Below are positions 17,467 to 35,261 of a stretch of DNA of 64,000 nucleotides, one piece after another. Within the stretch, counting starts at the first letter, position 1; every line of letters begins with the position of its first letter. The notes under the pieces were generated by a model, which saw only the letters and a program-made list of their open reading frames with translations, was not told the DNA's origin and did not search any database. The position numbers and the translations under genes were made by a program. The stretch covers positions 1,999,001-2,063,000 of the forward strand of contig NC_081828.1 in the NCBI RefSeq assembly GCF_030867095.1, in the 5' to 3' direction. This DNA comes from Alligator mississippiensis. Lineage: Eukaryota; Chordata; Crocodylia; Alligatoridae.

Positions 17467-18642
17467 TCAGCCCAGCTCCACGCTCTCGTACTCGGGGGGG
17501 TCCGAGTCGTCCAGCTCCAGGCCAGGCACCAGGCTGTAGTACTCGGCCGTCTGGCTCCGGTACAGCTTCTCGCGGGCGGCCGAGTCCCGCAGCACCTCAC
17601 TCATGCTCAGCCTCTCCGCCTCGGGGCCGCCGGCCGTCTCCTCGGCCACGGGCTCCATCCACAAGCTGCTCGTGCTGCCTGGCACCAGGGCGGGGGGCAT
17701 CTCCACCTCCTCGTACAGGTCCCCGTCGCCCTCCGGCAAGGTGGCGGAGGGCTTCGGCAGCCCCTGGCTCCTGGTGGGGGTGGCGGGCAGCTTGGGTGCC
17801 CAAGCCACCGTGGTCACGTGGCACTCCCGTGGGCCCTGCGCCGCTTTCCTCCGCCGCCGGCAGATGCACCAAGCGACGGCCAGCGAGGCGCCCAGCAATG
17901 GCAGGCACACGGCGAGGGCGGTGAGGTCGGGAGCCTGGCACAGCTCGTGCGCTGGTGCCTCCCATAGCTCCACGCCGCGATAGCGCTCCGGCGTGTGGCA
18001 CCGGGAAGCACCGTCGGACACGGCTCGGGGCAGCCGCCGCAGGCCGGAGAGCAGGGCGCAGCTGCAGTGCCAGCTGTTGTTGGCCAGACCCAGGCGGAGG
18101 AGGGATGGCTGGAAGATGCCGGCGGGCAGTGCGGTCAGCGCGTTGAAGCCCAGTGAGACCTCCTGGATCCCAGCCGAGGCCCGGAGGAAGGAGCCGGGCA
18201 GCGCCTGCAGCCGGTTGTCCTCCAAGTCCAGGACACGGAGCCGGGGGGCGTCTGCCAGGAAGCCGTCGGGCAGCGTCTGCAGCCGGTTGTGGCCCAAGCG
18301 CAGCACCTCCAGGCCCGGGGGGCCAGCGGCCGTGCCGGACACGGCCGCGATGCCGCAGTGTGCCAGGTGCAGCTCCCGCAGGCCCCGCACCTGCCCCAGC
18401 GTGTCCCAGGCCAGGAGCCCCACGGCCGAGCCGGTGAAGTTCAGGCAGCAGGCAGCGGGGGCGGGAGCTGCCCGGAAAGCCTCGTAGTCCAGAGCCGCGC
18501 TGCAGTCGCAGGCGTCCTCCTCGGCCCCCAGTGCCAGGCCCGCCGCGAGCAGCAGCCGAGCCCAGAGCGCGGCCCCCCGACCTGCAGCGCAGGGGAGGGC
18601 AGCAGCGGTGCCAACATCTCCCTGGCGAGGGGAGCCCGGCAT
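17467..18642 (-). CDS. Leucine-rich repeat single-pass membrane protein with ITAM-like tail
   Basis: The frame runs without interruption from ATG at 18642 to TGA at 17467, 391 codons. Features in order: a hydrophobic signal-like stretch (ALWARLLLAAGLALG), a cysteine-bearing cap (DACDC... CCLNFTG), and about four leucine-rich repeats (LRELHLAHCGI, LEVLRLGHNRLQTLP, LRVLDLEDNRLQALP, IQEVSLGFNALTALP). Then come an LRR C-terminal cap with NSWHCSC and further cysteines, one membrane segment (LAVCLPLLGASLAVAWCI) and a basic stop-transfer RRRRK. The cytoplasmic tail of about 110 residues has tyrosine motifs YEEV, YYSL and YESV. The layout and the CLNFTG cap recall LRRC25, but I cannot assign orthology. 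A good acceptor (TGCGCTGCAG before GTCGGGG, about 18578) lies just inside the signal region. The first exon may therefore lie upstream, and the ATG chosen here may not be the real start. The gene is tandem with BEST4 and absent from the human interval as I know it. Confidence 0.75.
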   Translation of the reverse strand: MPGSPRQGDVGTAAALPCAAGRGAALWARLLLAAGLALGAEEDACDCSAALDYEAFRAAPAPAACCLNFTGSAVGLLAWDTLGQVRGLRELHLAHCGIAAVSGTAAGPPGLEVLRLGHNRLQTLPDGFLADAPRLRVLDLEDNRLQALPGSFLRASAGIQEVSLGFNALTALPAGIFQPSLLRLGLANNSWHCSCALLSGLRRLPRAVSDGASRCHTPERYRGVELWEAPAHELCQAPDLTALAVCLPLLGASLAVAWCICRRRRKAAQGPRECHVTTVAWAPKLPATPTRSQGLPKPSATLPEGDGDLYEEVEMPPALVPGSTSSLWMEPVAEETAGGPEAERLSMSEVLRDSAAREKLYRSQTAEYYSLVPGLELDDSDPPEYESVELG

Positions 18643-19310
18643 GAGCTCTCCCAGGCCTTGCTCGCCCTTTCTGGCCCCGAGTGCAGCTGGCTCTGGGGCG
18701 GATCCCGGCAGCGCGCTGGAACGACGGGTGGATATTGGTCTGCTCCCAGGCTGGGCCGGGCCTGCTCGGGCCCTCGCGCGGGAGAGGAAGCCAGGCTGGA
18801 ACAATGGCCGGGGGCTGTTATGGGCCGTGCCGCCCCGGCGCAAACCTCACCCTTCCTGCCTGCCTGGCTCCTGCTGCAGGCCCGGGGGTCCCTGCTCAGC
18901 CCCTTGCCCGGCTGCTACCACGGAGGCAGGGCTGGGGGCTGGGGCACCAGGGCATCCCCTGCACCCCCCTGCCCAGGGCAGCCCCCGCACCCGGCCAAGG
19001 GGACCTCGTGTCGTGGGGGTTTAGGGGCAGGACCTGACTGCCGGGGCGGGAGCAGGGAAAGGGGCAGCTCCGGGGCCCCGATCCTGCTCCCCTGGCCCCG
19101 CACACTGCATCTGCGCCTGCCCCCAGCCCGGCACAGCCCACCCGGCCCTGGACAGCCACTCCCCGGTGCTCGGCGCTGTGCACGGGCCGGCCGGCGGTGG
19201 CTCCGCGCAGGGGCTGCCCACGCCCAGCTGCCCGCCAGGCCCTTCGTCCTCCTGTCTCCCGCCGCCCCGCCTGGCTCTGGGGGTTTGCGTCGCATCCATT
19301 CGTCGGTGGA
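18643..19310. other. Upstream region of the LRR gene
   Basis: GC-rich DNA with no recognisable conserved exon. Upstream coding sequence for the LRR protein could lie here. The open frame continues 67 codons above the chosen ATG but without recognisable protein features. Confidence 0.4.
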
Positions 19311-19314
19311 ATTG

Positions 19315-19664
19315 CCCGTCTGTCTGTCAGCCAGCCCACCTCTCCCCGTCCGTCTGCCCGTCCATCCATCTATCTCTTCATCTGTGTCTCGATCGGTTTG
19401 TACCCCACAGACTGCCATGTATTTGCCTGTCTGTCTGCCAGTCCATCTTTCCATCCATCTCTCTTTCTGTCTATCCATCTATCCATCTCTCTACCTCTCT
19501 CTCCCTACAGATTCACACCTTACCGTCTAGCCAAAGTACCTGCATATGTACGTGTCTGTCTGTCTGTCTCTATATAGTTGCACTTCATAGACTAGTCAAA
19601 GTATGTCTGTATGTATGTATTTGTCTGTCCACCAGTCCACCAGTCCACCAGTCCACCAGTCCAC

Positions 19665-19711
<47 letters not shown>
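19315..19711. repeat. Tetranucleotide repeat tract ending in (TATC)n
   Basis: Mixed TCTG, TCCA and TCTA repeats are followed by about four and a half copies of CCACCAGT (19629-19662), then about twelve copies of TATC (19665-19711). Within it a unit containing GACTAGCCAAAGTA or TAGTCAAAGTATG recurs at about 19529, 19588 and again at 20037. Confidence 0.9.
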
Positions 19712-22325
19712 ATACACCTTTACATTGGCAGCACTGTCTTCTTTCTTTCATGCGGGTCGACCTCTGATGTCCTGATGCCCCCCTGGGTGTCCCCGCTGGC
19801 AGAACCGTATATATGTATATATATAAATACTCCTTTTGTTCTTCGTGTTCTTGTTTTTTGCCTAGGCAGGCCTTGCAGGCCATGAGCCCAGGCCTTGTCC
19901 GTGAGGCCCAGATTCTCGGACCAACCTGGACATGATCTCTACTGTCCCCACTTGCCACCCTCCCTGGAATAAATGTCTCTTAAAAGTCTTAAAAGTCAAA
20001 AAGTCTTTCTTTCTTTCTATCAATTTGCACCCTATGGACTAGCCAAAGTATGCATGACTGCCGGTATGCATCTCAAGCTTTCCTAGGCTGAAGTTCAAGG
20101 CACTCCAGACTGAAAGACCCCCCGACCCCGTCTCCCCTCGGAGGATGCCGCCCCCATTGCTCTCACTGGTTTCTGCACCACAGGAAAATGCTGGTGCTGT
20201 CTGTCCATCTGTTGACAAGGGCTGTGCGAGCCCACACCAGGGCAGGGGATTTTACGGCTCCAGCTTTCCATTTGCCATTTCTGGGTGGATCGTGAGAGCC
20301 ACATTTGCACCCCTTGCCGTGCTAATGGGGCGTGCACCCTGCAGCACCCCTGAAAGGTCCCGCGGCACCCGAGAATCACAGGGCTGGAGCCTCCTCCCCG
20401 GCTGATGCATCTTTAACCCTGGGGGTGGGTCAGGAACGGGCCGCTGGTTTCTAAATCTCTGTCCCTCTTCTGTCTCCTGACCCGGCGGGACAGCTCCTCC
20501 ATCCCAAACTGGCCGAACTTTAGCCAGGCACATTTTCATTTGGGAGTGGGGGATAGGCCTGGCTCCTTCCAGGCTTGTGCAATACGCGCTGCAGCAGGTG
20601 AAAGCAGAGGGTCTCAGGCTTTCACCCCGCACAGAGGACACGTCCCACCCCGGGGCATTGACAGACAGCAGCACTCGCTCCTCCGATGGCAGATGTGGCT
20701 TATGACTGCACAGAGGAGATCTCTGTCCTCCGAAGCACAGGCGCAAGGGTGCAAACAGGTGCCTGAATGGGCCTGAGATAGTCTCGCTGCATCGGTTACA
20801 GCTTTTGCCCGTGGCGCACGAAGCCCGGAGGCGTCTCCCTAGAGGAGAGCGGGGAAGAGCACCAGGCACAGGCAGCAGAACACCATACTAATGAAGAGCA
20901 TTCATTAGCAACGGCAATCAGCATCTTCAGCACAGGCGACCCACTCATGAACAAACCCTCGCCCCAGCTCTGGGGGTAGGCAGGTAAAAACTGTTCCTTC
21001 CCAGGGAGGTATTCCCTGCCCTGCAGGGAAACTGAGGCACGGGGAGCTAGGGGGGCCCAGGATCTTGCACCCCGTGTTCTTACAGCTGGTGGATCAGTAG
21101 CATTTCAGACCCGCTCTGCGGCTGGGGGTGACGGCGGGGACCGGGTATCGCATTGTTAGCAGGGGATATCGCAATGCCGGCCTGACCAGCCGCTGGCAGG
21201 ACGTACTCGTGCCCCTGCTCACACGACCCACTGATGCCCCACGGGTGCTCCTAGCCTGGGGGCAGCTGGACCCGATACCCCACGACTGCTCCTTGCCCGG
21301 GAGCAGCTCTGCCTAGCTTGCTCCTCTGCTTTCAGACTGCGATCAAGGTGGTTTTGGGCCCGGGTGGTTTTACTGACCTGGCAGGGGAGATCCCCTTCTT
21401 CTCGACCCCTGCCAGAGTCCATAATGCCTCCCAACCGGAGGATTTTGGCTACACAATTTATGGTGATGGGGGATTGCTCTCGGGGTCTCCCTCTAGCCAG
21501 CTCCTTCCGCCTTTTGGCTCGGGGCAAGGGAGACCGGGGGCATCTGAACCCTGAGGCCTCTGGGCTTGGGGCCTCCACGTAGGATGCTGCCGTGGACGTG
21601 GGAGTGTCTGCAGCCCCAGGCTTGGGAAGAAGGAGTCTTGCCAGTGGTAGTGCCACACGGACTGGCACTACTGAGCTCCGCTCCATCGATATTTGGACCT
21701 GATTTGGCCTGGAAATGAAACTTTATTAAAAAATAAATCAATCCTGAGGGCTCTGAAATGCCTGCTAAGCCTCCCCGTGATGCCAGGATGGAGCAAGAAC
21801 GCAGGGCGGTGCCATCTGGATGAGGAGGTCACGATGGTTCGTCATGCAAGACAACGCGGCTTGTGCATGCTGGCTCGGCCCCGGTCGGCGCCCGGAGCTG
21901 AGTGGTGCTGAGGCTGTTCCCGTACCTCTTTGGGGCTTTGGGCCGTGCACGGTTAGACATCCAGGCTGGCATGGTAGACTCCCGGTCCGGGACAGCAGCT
22001 AGTGCAGGGTCACCCCTAATTATCGCAGCGATGCTGCTGCGGCTCCCTCCTGCTCCCCAGCTGGATCTGGTGGGGGCACAGGAAAGAAGAAATGCAATAA
22101 TGCAATAGGGGATGGGTTTTATCAGATGCAAGCAGGACAATATATATATATATATATATAGAAAGAGAGAGAAAGCAAGAGTGAGAGACCGGATCCCCTG
22201 GAATAGCAACAGTGCTTGGAAAGGTGCTGGAAGGGCCACAGAGGTGCTGCTTTGCAGGGAGGGCTGGGACCGCCTGGCACAGGGGACACGATCCCTGGGC
22301 GATCTAAGAGCAAATGGGCCAAGGA
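19712..22325. other. Gene-poor stretch with simple repeats and short repeat remnants
   Basis: AATAAA motifs at about 19970 and 21733 have no supported upstream gene. A MIR-like fragment lies near 20990-21080, and an alternating TA tract at about 22138-22160. The 21120-21740 part reads like an interspersed element, but I could not assign it. Confidence 0.4.
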
Positions 22326-22328
22326 AGA

Positions 22329-22411
22329 TTTTTTTTTATTATTATTTTTAAGGAAAATGTTTTGTGTCCCAAGTCCAATCAGCCAAATCAATTCCAAATC
22401 CACGTGAATCA
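22329..22411 (-). repeat. Dispersed repeat copy B
   Basis: Reverse complement of the 743-822 repeat. It starts with a T-rich run on the plus strand, then AAGGAAAATG and AATCAATTCCAAATCCACGT. Both the sequence body and the A-rich end agree with copy A. Confidence 0.6.
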
Positions 22412-22414
22412 CTC

Positions 22415-25400
22415 CAGACCAGATGTGGCCCTGCACCCGGCAAGCATCCTCCACCCCCGCCCGGGGCTTGGCAGGGCAGATGTGTGGGAAGTGTCCGGCT
22501 AGGATGCAGCGAGGAGACCAGGGGTATAAGGTGGAAGAAGGGAGGTTCCTCGCTAGCCTGAGCTGAGTTGGAGCCCGGGGACAGCGAGACCCTCCCCGCC
22601 TTGCCCAGCTGTCCGTCTACTCACCGCGCTCTCGGGACGAATCCTGCGTGGGCGCAGTCATAACTTGCAGCCCTGCTAGCTAATGCATAGCTAGGATGCT
22701 GTCATCGTGCTTTCCAGCTGGCCTGTGCGTTTGGCAAGGGCGTTGGAGCTGGATGGCTCCCGGGGTCATTCGTATTCCCACGGAGGAGTGGGGGAGAAGC
22801 TGTTTCCTGGGGGCCAGCTCCTGGGCTGCTCGGCCAGGCTCCGTTTCCTCCTCTAAAGGCCTCTAAGTGGTTTCTAGGCAGGTCAGGCTCTTTGGGTTGA
22901 TGTGATATCTTTTATTAGACCGGCCGAGTAGTTGGAAAAACGTTTTTTGCAAACTTTAAGTGGTTTCTGGCACCCGACACCACAGTGTCCGGCCCCTCCC
23001 TGCTGCCTGGGGTCACTTCCTTCCCGCGCCCATCCATGCCATGCGCAGGGTGGGGATGGTCGGGGTGCCAGGCCCTGCATGCCGCTGCCCAGCAACTCCG
23101 GCTGTTCCCAACAAACAAAACAAGCCCCGTGGCAACGGGAGCGCGGCCTGCGGGCAGCTCGGCGCGGTGACTCATGCAAGCGGGATCTCCTCCCTGGAGG
23201 AGTGGGGCAGAGGGCAAGGGGGGGGTCCGGATCAGCAACCTGGGGGCAGCTTTCTGGGTGACCCAGAGCACGGCGAGGGTCGAGATGCAGGCAGGCTGGG
23301 GCACTTGGTATGCTGGAGCATGTCGCATGTGTGTCAGGATTGGCATGGAGGGGGAGACTGCTCCTTTTGCACACACTCCTCGGGGGATGAATGCCTCTGA
23401 GCCCAGCCCCAGCCCTGCAATCAGGCTGGGAGGGAGCGGGGCTCATAGGGACTTGGAGGGGCTCGGCAGAGGACCATATTTGCAGAATGACTGTATTTTC
23501 CAGTGTATGGGGCATGCCCCCCAGTCTAACAGGAAGGTGTGTCTTATATGCTGGAGCTGTATTACCTGCAGCAGAGCCAGAGCTCGGTCATAGCCGGGAG
23601 ACCTCGAGAGAGACATCCATGAGAGTTAGGTGCCAACGTGACCTTGGGCTCTGGTCCCGGGGTCTTCCCAGGACCAGCCGGGGTCTCCCGCTTGCTCTGA
23701 AATGCTTCTGGCTGGAATAAAGGAGGCCGTTGCTGGAAGGAAACCATTCACGTCTTGAATGAACGATGGAGCAGGGTCCGGGCATCCTCCGGCCGGCTCA
23801 GGCAGCGGGGGTGAGTGCAGGCTAGGGTGCATGTGATGGGGCTCTGCCCCATCCAGCTGGGCCTGGCAGTGCTGGGCTGGGGTGGCCCTGGCTGGAGCCA
23901 GCTGCCCCCTCCTCCCTGCTCGCTCCCTGGCCCAGGGGCTGCCTGGGACCTCTGGGCTCTCCACCCAGGTGCTGTTGGCATGCACCTTGCACTATCCCTT
24001 GCACCTGGGGGGGGGCATTTAAAGACACAGGACCTTGTGCACGAAGGCAGGGGAGCAGCGAGTGAGAGCAGGGGCAGGAGATGAATGGGGGCAGTTCAGG
24101 TTTGGGGGAGAGGGGGCAAGTCCAGTTCCCGGCTTTAAGCTCCAGAGACCCTGTGACTGCAGCCAGGCTGCACAGCCTTGGGGAGGGGGCGTCTGCCCCT
24201 GCCTGGGGGTGCTGAGTAGCCAGGACAGGGTGGAGAGCTGGGGGGAGGGGGGTTGCTGGGAGGTTCCCCCCATGCGTTCCCCTGCCCCCCCGCAGCCCTG
24301 GGAGCTCCCCCGGGGATCGATGCCTGTCGAGGGAAACAGGAGTGGGTCTGCTTCCCGCCACTGCAGGAGCACACTTGTGCACATGCACACACACTCATGC
24401 ACATGCACACACACATCTACCCGGCTCCAGCAATGGGCCAAGGTTGGATAAGACGGAGCCGTGAGCATCTCCCCCTGGCCTGTCTCACTGCAGGCCTCAG
24501 CCCCGGACCCCCAGCACATCCTGACCGTGTCTGGATGCTACTCTCAGCGGCCCAGTTCGGCCTGGGGGTTAGTTCCAGGTCCCAGTGCCTGCACTCTGCC
24601 AGCTCCCCGCTAGGGCATGCACACACCTGCACATGCATGCACACGTATGCACATGCACCTCAATGCATGCTCCCCATTCCCGTCCTCTCCCTCCTGACTG
24701 TCACCCCTCTCCCCAGGCCTCAGTTATCCTTTCAGGACCCATCTGGGGGGACCGGTTCCCACCTCTCCTGCCCAGCTGTTCCTGTGGCAGCTGCGTGGCT
24801 TGCCCAGGCATGGGCACTTTGGGACCCTCTGATTGCCCCAGGTGCATCCCTTCCAGCATCCCTTCCCGCCCTCATTGTCTCTGATTTAACTGTAGTGACT
24901 CTAGGACTCATGGCACAAGCTCTGGCTGCTTTTTGGCTCATTGGTTATGATTTTTTCCAACATTGATGTCTGATCCAGCCTGCGAGTGCTGCGCTCCAGG
25001 AGCTCGGTTGGCTTTTGCCTGGATTGCTGACGGCACAGCATAGCACTTCTTATTTCTCTTGAACTGGAGAAATGTTGGGGCTGTGTCGTATGTGGGGAGG
25101 TGTCACAGCACCTGCCACCCCCATTCAACATCCTAGATCCGGCCCTGGCTGCAACCCTAACCCTGACCCTAACCCTAACCCTGTGCTTCCTGCTACCCAG
25201 TTGCCCCAAGACATGGGTGCCAGCCTGGGCTCTGCCCTGCCCGGTGGGTCCTGGGACCTGCAGGAAAGGTCTGGAGGAACGGGACTCGGCCGAGGCAGGG
25301 GCCAGGAGCCTGGAGGGAGCCGTGAGGAGGGCTCGGCTCTGCTTCCTGGTGCTGAGGTGACAGGCACGGCCACGCTTCTGTCACGGAAGCGCAGAGACCG

Positions 25401-26600
25401 CGGGCAGGAAGGACGGGGAGGCCCGTCGCAAGGGGCACCGGGCTGCTGGGTCAGGTGCGGAGGAGATGCCAGTCAGGCTCCATGTCTGCATGCACATGTC
25501 AGCATATCTGTGTGCCTGTGCATGCACAGGGGAGTGAGCACCTGTGTGCGCACGGCAGCATGCCTGCACATGCACATGCGAGCAAGCACCTGTGTGCCTC
25601 CATGTGAGCATGTGTGCAAACGCCTACATGTGCTCATGTCTGTGTGTGCACATGTGAGCATGCCTGTACATATGGAGGGGGGTGCACACATGTGCACTCA
25701 AGTGCATGGATGGAAACCCAGCCTCCTCCTATGTGACAAGCTGGTCCCAGCTCCTGCCAAGGCAAGGGGAGCCACGCGCCGTCCCCAGGCTCGGCACCAT
25801 CCCTCTGAGGGTCCCTCTGCCCCGTGCTGTGGTCACCACGGGGCAGGGGACAGTGAAAGGCCTGGTGCAGAGCTGGGCTCTGCCAGGGCCTGCAGGATGG
25901 GTCCAGGAGCAGCAGGCAGGGTAGGGGGGATACCCGTGTCTCCAAACCCTCCAGCTGCACATGGCACGGCATCACGGTGGGCAGCCTGTGACTGTGGGGC
26001 TCACCCTCAGCCCAGCCCCCAGTGCCAGGGAAAGAAGTGGCGTGTGTGTGCGCGTGTGCATGTGAGCCCCTACCCCCCCCGGCCATACACAGGGGCCCAG
26101 GGGCACCAGGCTCCTGGCTGGGCCCTGCTCCACCCCCATGGGCTGCCCAGCCGCCGGGACACCGGGCCTGGCCCTAGTGGTGCGAGGCTCCGCCACGCCG
26201 AGCACAGCTCTGGGGCCCTCCCCGCTGAGGCCTGGAGCAGAGGCTCCAGCGCTTCTGGGGCAGGCTCCGTCGGAAAGAGCAGGGCGCCCCGTGACGCCAA
26301 CGGGGCCTGGAAATAGGGCAGGGGGAGGGGCCGTTCCATGAAGCGGGGCCAGGCCGGGTCTGTGTGCGAGGAGCTCCCTGCGCGGGCGGCTTCCTGTGAC
26401 AGCTGGAAACAGCAGAGCAAGCAGCCTCCGGGCAGGAGCAGGGGCAGGGGCAGGACTGGGGGGGCAGGAGTTAAGTGGGGACAAGAGGGGCTGTCCTGCC
26501 TGATGCACTGGCATAGCAGCTCCCCAGGGGAGGGGGTTGCACCCCCTGGGGGCCCAGCAGGCCAGGGTGGGGGGGGGGAGCACTCCAATGCACCCCCAAA
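22415..26600. other. Intergenic sequence, no gene supported
   Basis: This contains a single-arm relative of the foldback element near 22900-22960 (ATATCTTTTATTAGACC) and CA/ATGC-rich tracts at 24365-24415, 24615-24665 and 25476-25705. Telomere-like repeats lie at 25153-25183. A 414-codon open frame at 25072-26316 crosses these tracts and has no recognisable domain. Confidence 0.45.
25153..25183 (-). repeat. Interstitial telomeric repeats (CCCTAA)
   Basis: Five consecutive CCCTAA/CCCTGA units, four of them perfect or nearly so, sit away from any chromosome end signal. A second tract in the opposite orientation is at 40931-40957. Confidence 0.85.
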
Positions 26601-26629
26601 CAGAGGGGTGAAGCCCCTATCCTTACTGG

Positions 26630-27030
26630 GAAAGGCACAGATGGGTAAACTGAGGCACAGAGAAGGGCAGATTCACTCGAGGGCTCAGGACGGGCCCTGG
26701 CTTGGGTGGGCAGAGCCCCCCCGACATCCCCTCACCCCCACAGCTAAGCCTGTCCTGTCTGCCCACATCCTGCCCCCAGGCTCCTTCCCTGGGCATGGGA
26801 GGAACAAGAACCAGAGGGTCTTGTGGCCCAGCCAGGATCGGGTCCCTGGGGAATGGGGGCCCCGGGAGAGGCAGGGATGGGAGCAGTGATGCCTGGCATC
26901 ACCAGCGCATCCCAAGGAGCTTCACAAACAGACCCGGGAGAAGGGGAAACTGAGGCACGGGGCGGGCGAGGCGACGCGATCTACCCAAGACAGCAGAGCT
27001 GGGTGGGGAGTGCGGGAGCCTAGGGTCCCC
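26630..27030 (+). repeat. MIR-like SINE remnants
   Basis: Two pieces carry the MIR core tail GTAAACTGAGGCACAGAGA or GGAAACTGAGGCAC, followed by a degenerate GATCTACCCAAGACAGCAGAGC and GAGCTGGGTGGGGA. The order matches a MIR consensus from the A-C-T-G-A-G-G-C-A-C core to the 3' end. Similar core fragments lie near 58745-58780, 61090-61235 and 63440-63475, and inverted ones near 41018-41045 and 41272-41300. Confidence 0.6.
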
Positions 27031-27839
27031 AAGCCGGGAGCAGGATCAATGGGGCTGGGGTCAGCCCTGCCAGGCCATACCCCGCTGCGGGGAGGGGGTC
27101 TGCATCCTGCCCTGGCTGGGGGGCCCAGTGACCCCCCAGGACCCCTCTCTGGCTCAGTGTCTCCGTGGGGGGCCTGTTTCCGTGCCCCTTTGTCTGCACC
27201 CAGAAACCCTGACTCGCCCCAGGCCGAATCCTGCCTCTGGCACAGGGGGAGGTGACGCCCGTCCCCGGTGCCTGCTCTGAGGGCCAGCGGGTGTCTGCAG
27301 ACGGGACCTGGCCATTCCTGCCACCCCCATCCCGGCCGGATGGGCTGAAACGCACCCACTGACCCCCCTGGGGACCCCATGGCCTGGGCCTGTGCAGCCC
27401 TGACTGGGGGCCTGTCCCCTGCGGCAGGAGGGTATTGCACTGGGGAGGGGTGGGTCTGGGGGGTGCAGCGATGCAGTCGTACCCCACCTTTGCTTCCTGC
27501 CCCACCCCATCCTTCAAAGCAACTCCCTGGCATAGCAGCGGCATTTCTACCCAGGCGGCAGGGAGGGCAGAATCGCTCCCCGATTCTTGCTAATCTCTCT
27601 TCACTCTGTAGGTGTGAACGACCCCTCGGGAAGCAAGCTGTCCTTCCTTATGCCCTGCTGCTGCCTGTCAGCCCTTCCTGCAAGCGTCTCTCTCCTCTTT
27701 CTCTGTTTCCAGCTCTAGCCGCGAGCCCGAACTCTGGTGCGACACGATTCACGCCGAGGCACAAAGGACCGACGGCGACATGTTGGAGGCACGGCCGAGA
27801 CGCTCCCGAAGGCCATGACTTTGACATTAGGTGGTGGAT

Positions 27840-28095
27840 GTGTCTGGGATGGTTTGGGTGGGATGACCTGGCCTCAGGCAGGGGTCAGACTAGTTGTCCA
27901 GTCCCCTGCACAGCCCCTGTGACCTAGGGGTAGCTGTGCCGGCGGTGTGTCAGGTCTGATGGCAGTTTTTTATATAGATGACGGATTATATAGGATGGTT
28001 TGGACAGGCCTCATCCTGCCTCAGGCCGGGCTTGGGCTAGATGTGACCCCCGCAGCTCCCTGCCAGCCCCATTTCTCTATGGTTTCTATGAAATA
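27840..28095 (+). mobile_element. Two adjacent CR1 LINE 3'-end fragments
   Basis: Both 27840-27930 (GGGATGGTTTGGGTGGGATG ... CCTCAGGCAGGGGTCAGACT) and 27985-28095 (GGATGGTTTGGACAGGCCTC ... CTATGGTTTCTATGA) have the CR1 tail arrangement. They sit in the same orientation, so they are two separate insertions or a local duplication. Confidence 0.6.
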
Positions 28096-28199
28096 AGAAA
28101 TGTACTCATAAAACATCGTTTTTTCCAGCATCGGCGTCTAGTTTACTGTGTTTTCTGACGCTTTACGTGTAGCCAAGCACGTCAGGATGGCTCTAGGAT

Positions 28200-28620
28200 T
28201 TGGAAAAGGGGGGGTGCATCGTCCCATGCGAAACAACCCCTACTTTTCTCCGGTTTAAAAGAAACTGGACACTTGACCGACACGCCGGGGGGCTCGCGTG
28301 GGTGACGGGAGCAAAAACACCTCGGACTTCATTGCAAGGAGTCAAATACGGGAGGAGGAAGGCGCGCTGGACGGCGCGAGGCGGGGAGCTCACCCGTGTG
28401 GAGCGGAGAGATGAGCAGGAATGAAGTCGGTGACAATGGGGGGGTCGCGGTTGGGGGGGAGGGGTGCACCCATTAGCAAAGCTTCCAGCCCCAATTCCCC
28501 TGCAGAGAAATCCGTGCCTCGTTGCACGCGATGAGCCCGGCCAGCACCCCGCGTTTAGGAGCCGGGGAGGGAGTGATAGAGGGCTGGATGGATGGATGGA
28601 TGGATGGATGGAGTGCAGCG
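28200..28620. other. Non-coding sequence before PLK3, with (GATG)n
   Basis: No exon is recognised. A clean GATG/GGAT repeat of about six units lies at 28588-28612, just upstream of the PLK3 promoter elements. Confidence 0.5.
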
Positions 28621-28673
28621 GCGCCTTTAAGAGCCAGCCCCGCCCCGAGCCGGAGGGAGGGGTTTCCCTGCGG

Positions 28674-28751
28674 TGACGTCAACGCCCATTGATAAAAGCG
28701 GGATTCCCTGCCGCGCGCCCCCACTCGCGGCCGATCCACGTGCGCGGGGCC
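28674..28751 (+). promoter_or_regulatory. PLK3: PLK3 promoter: full CRE and TATA-like box
   Basis: The perfect palindromic cAMP-response element TGACGTCA is at 28674-28681, and a TATA-like GATAAAAG at 28691-28698. The ATG is 54 bases further on. Spacing of CRE, TATA and start is that of an inducible promoter, which suits PLK3 as an immediate-early, growth-factor-induced kinase gene. The transcription start (about 28720) is inferred. Confidence 0.65.

Positions 28752-35261
<6,510 letters not shown>

Noticed and set aside
19712-19985. AATAAA near 19970 as the 3' end of an unknown gene
   Set aside because: There is no coding exon or splice pattern upstream, only simple repeats.
21120-21740. Possible LTR-like or other interspersed element with AATAAA near its end
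   Set aside because: I could find neither paired termini nor a recognisable family, so no element is claimed. A repeat-library search would decide.
25072-26316. A 414-codon open frame on the plus strand
   Set aside because: It crosses telomeric and CA/ATGC-rich tracts and has no recognisable domain, splice support or promoter. Long frames arise easily in such GC-rich DNA.
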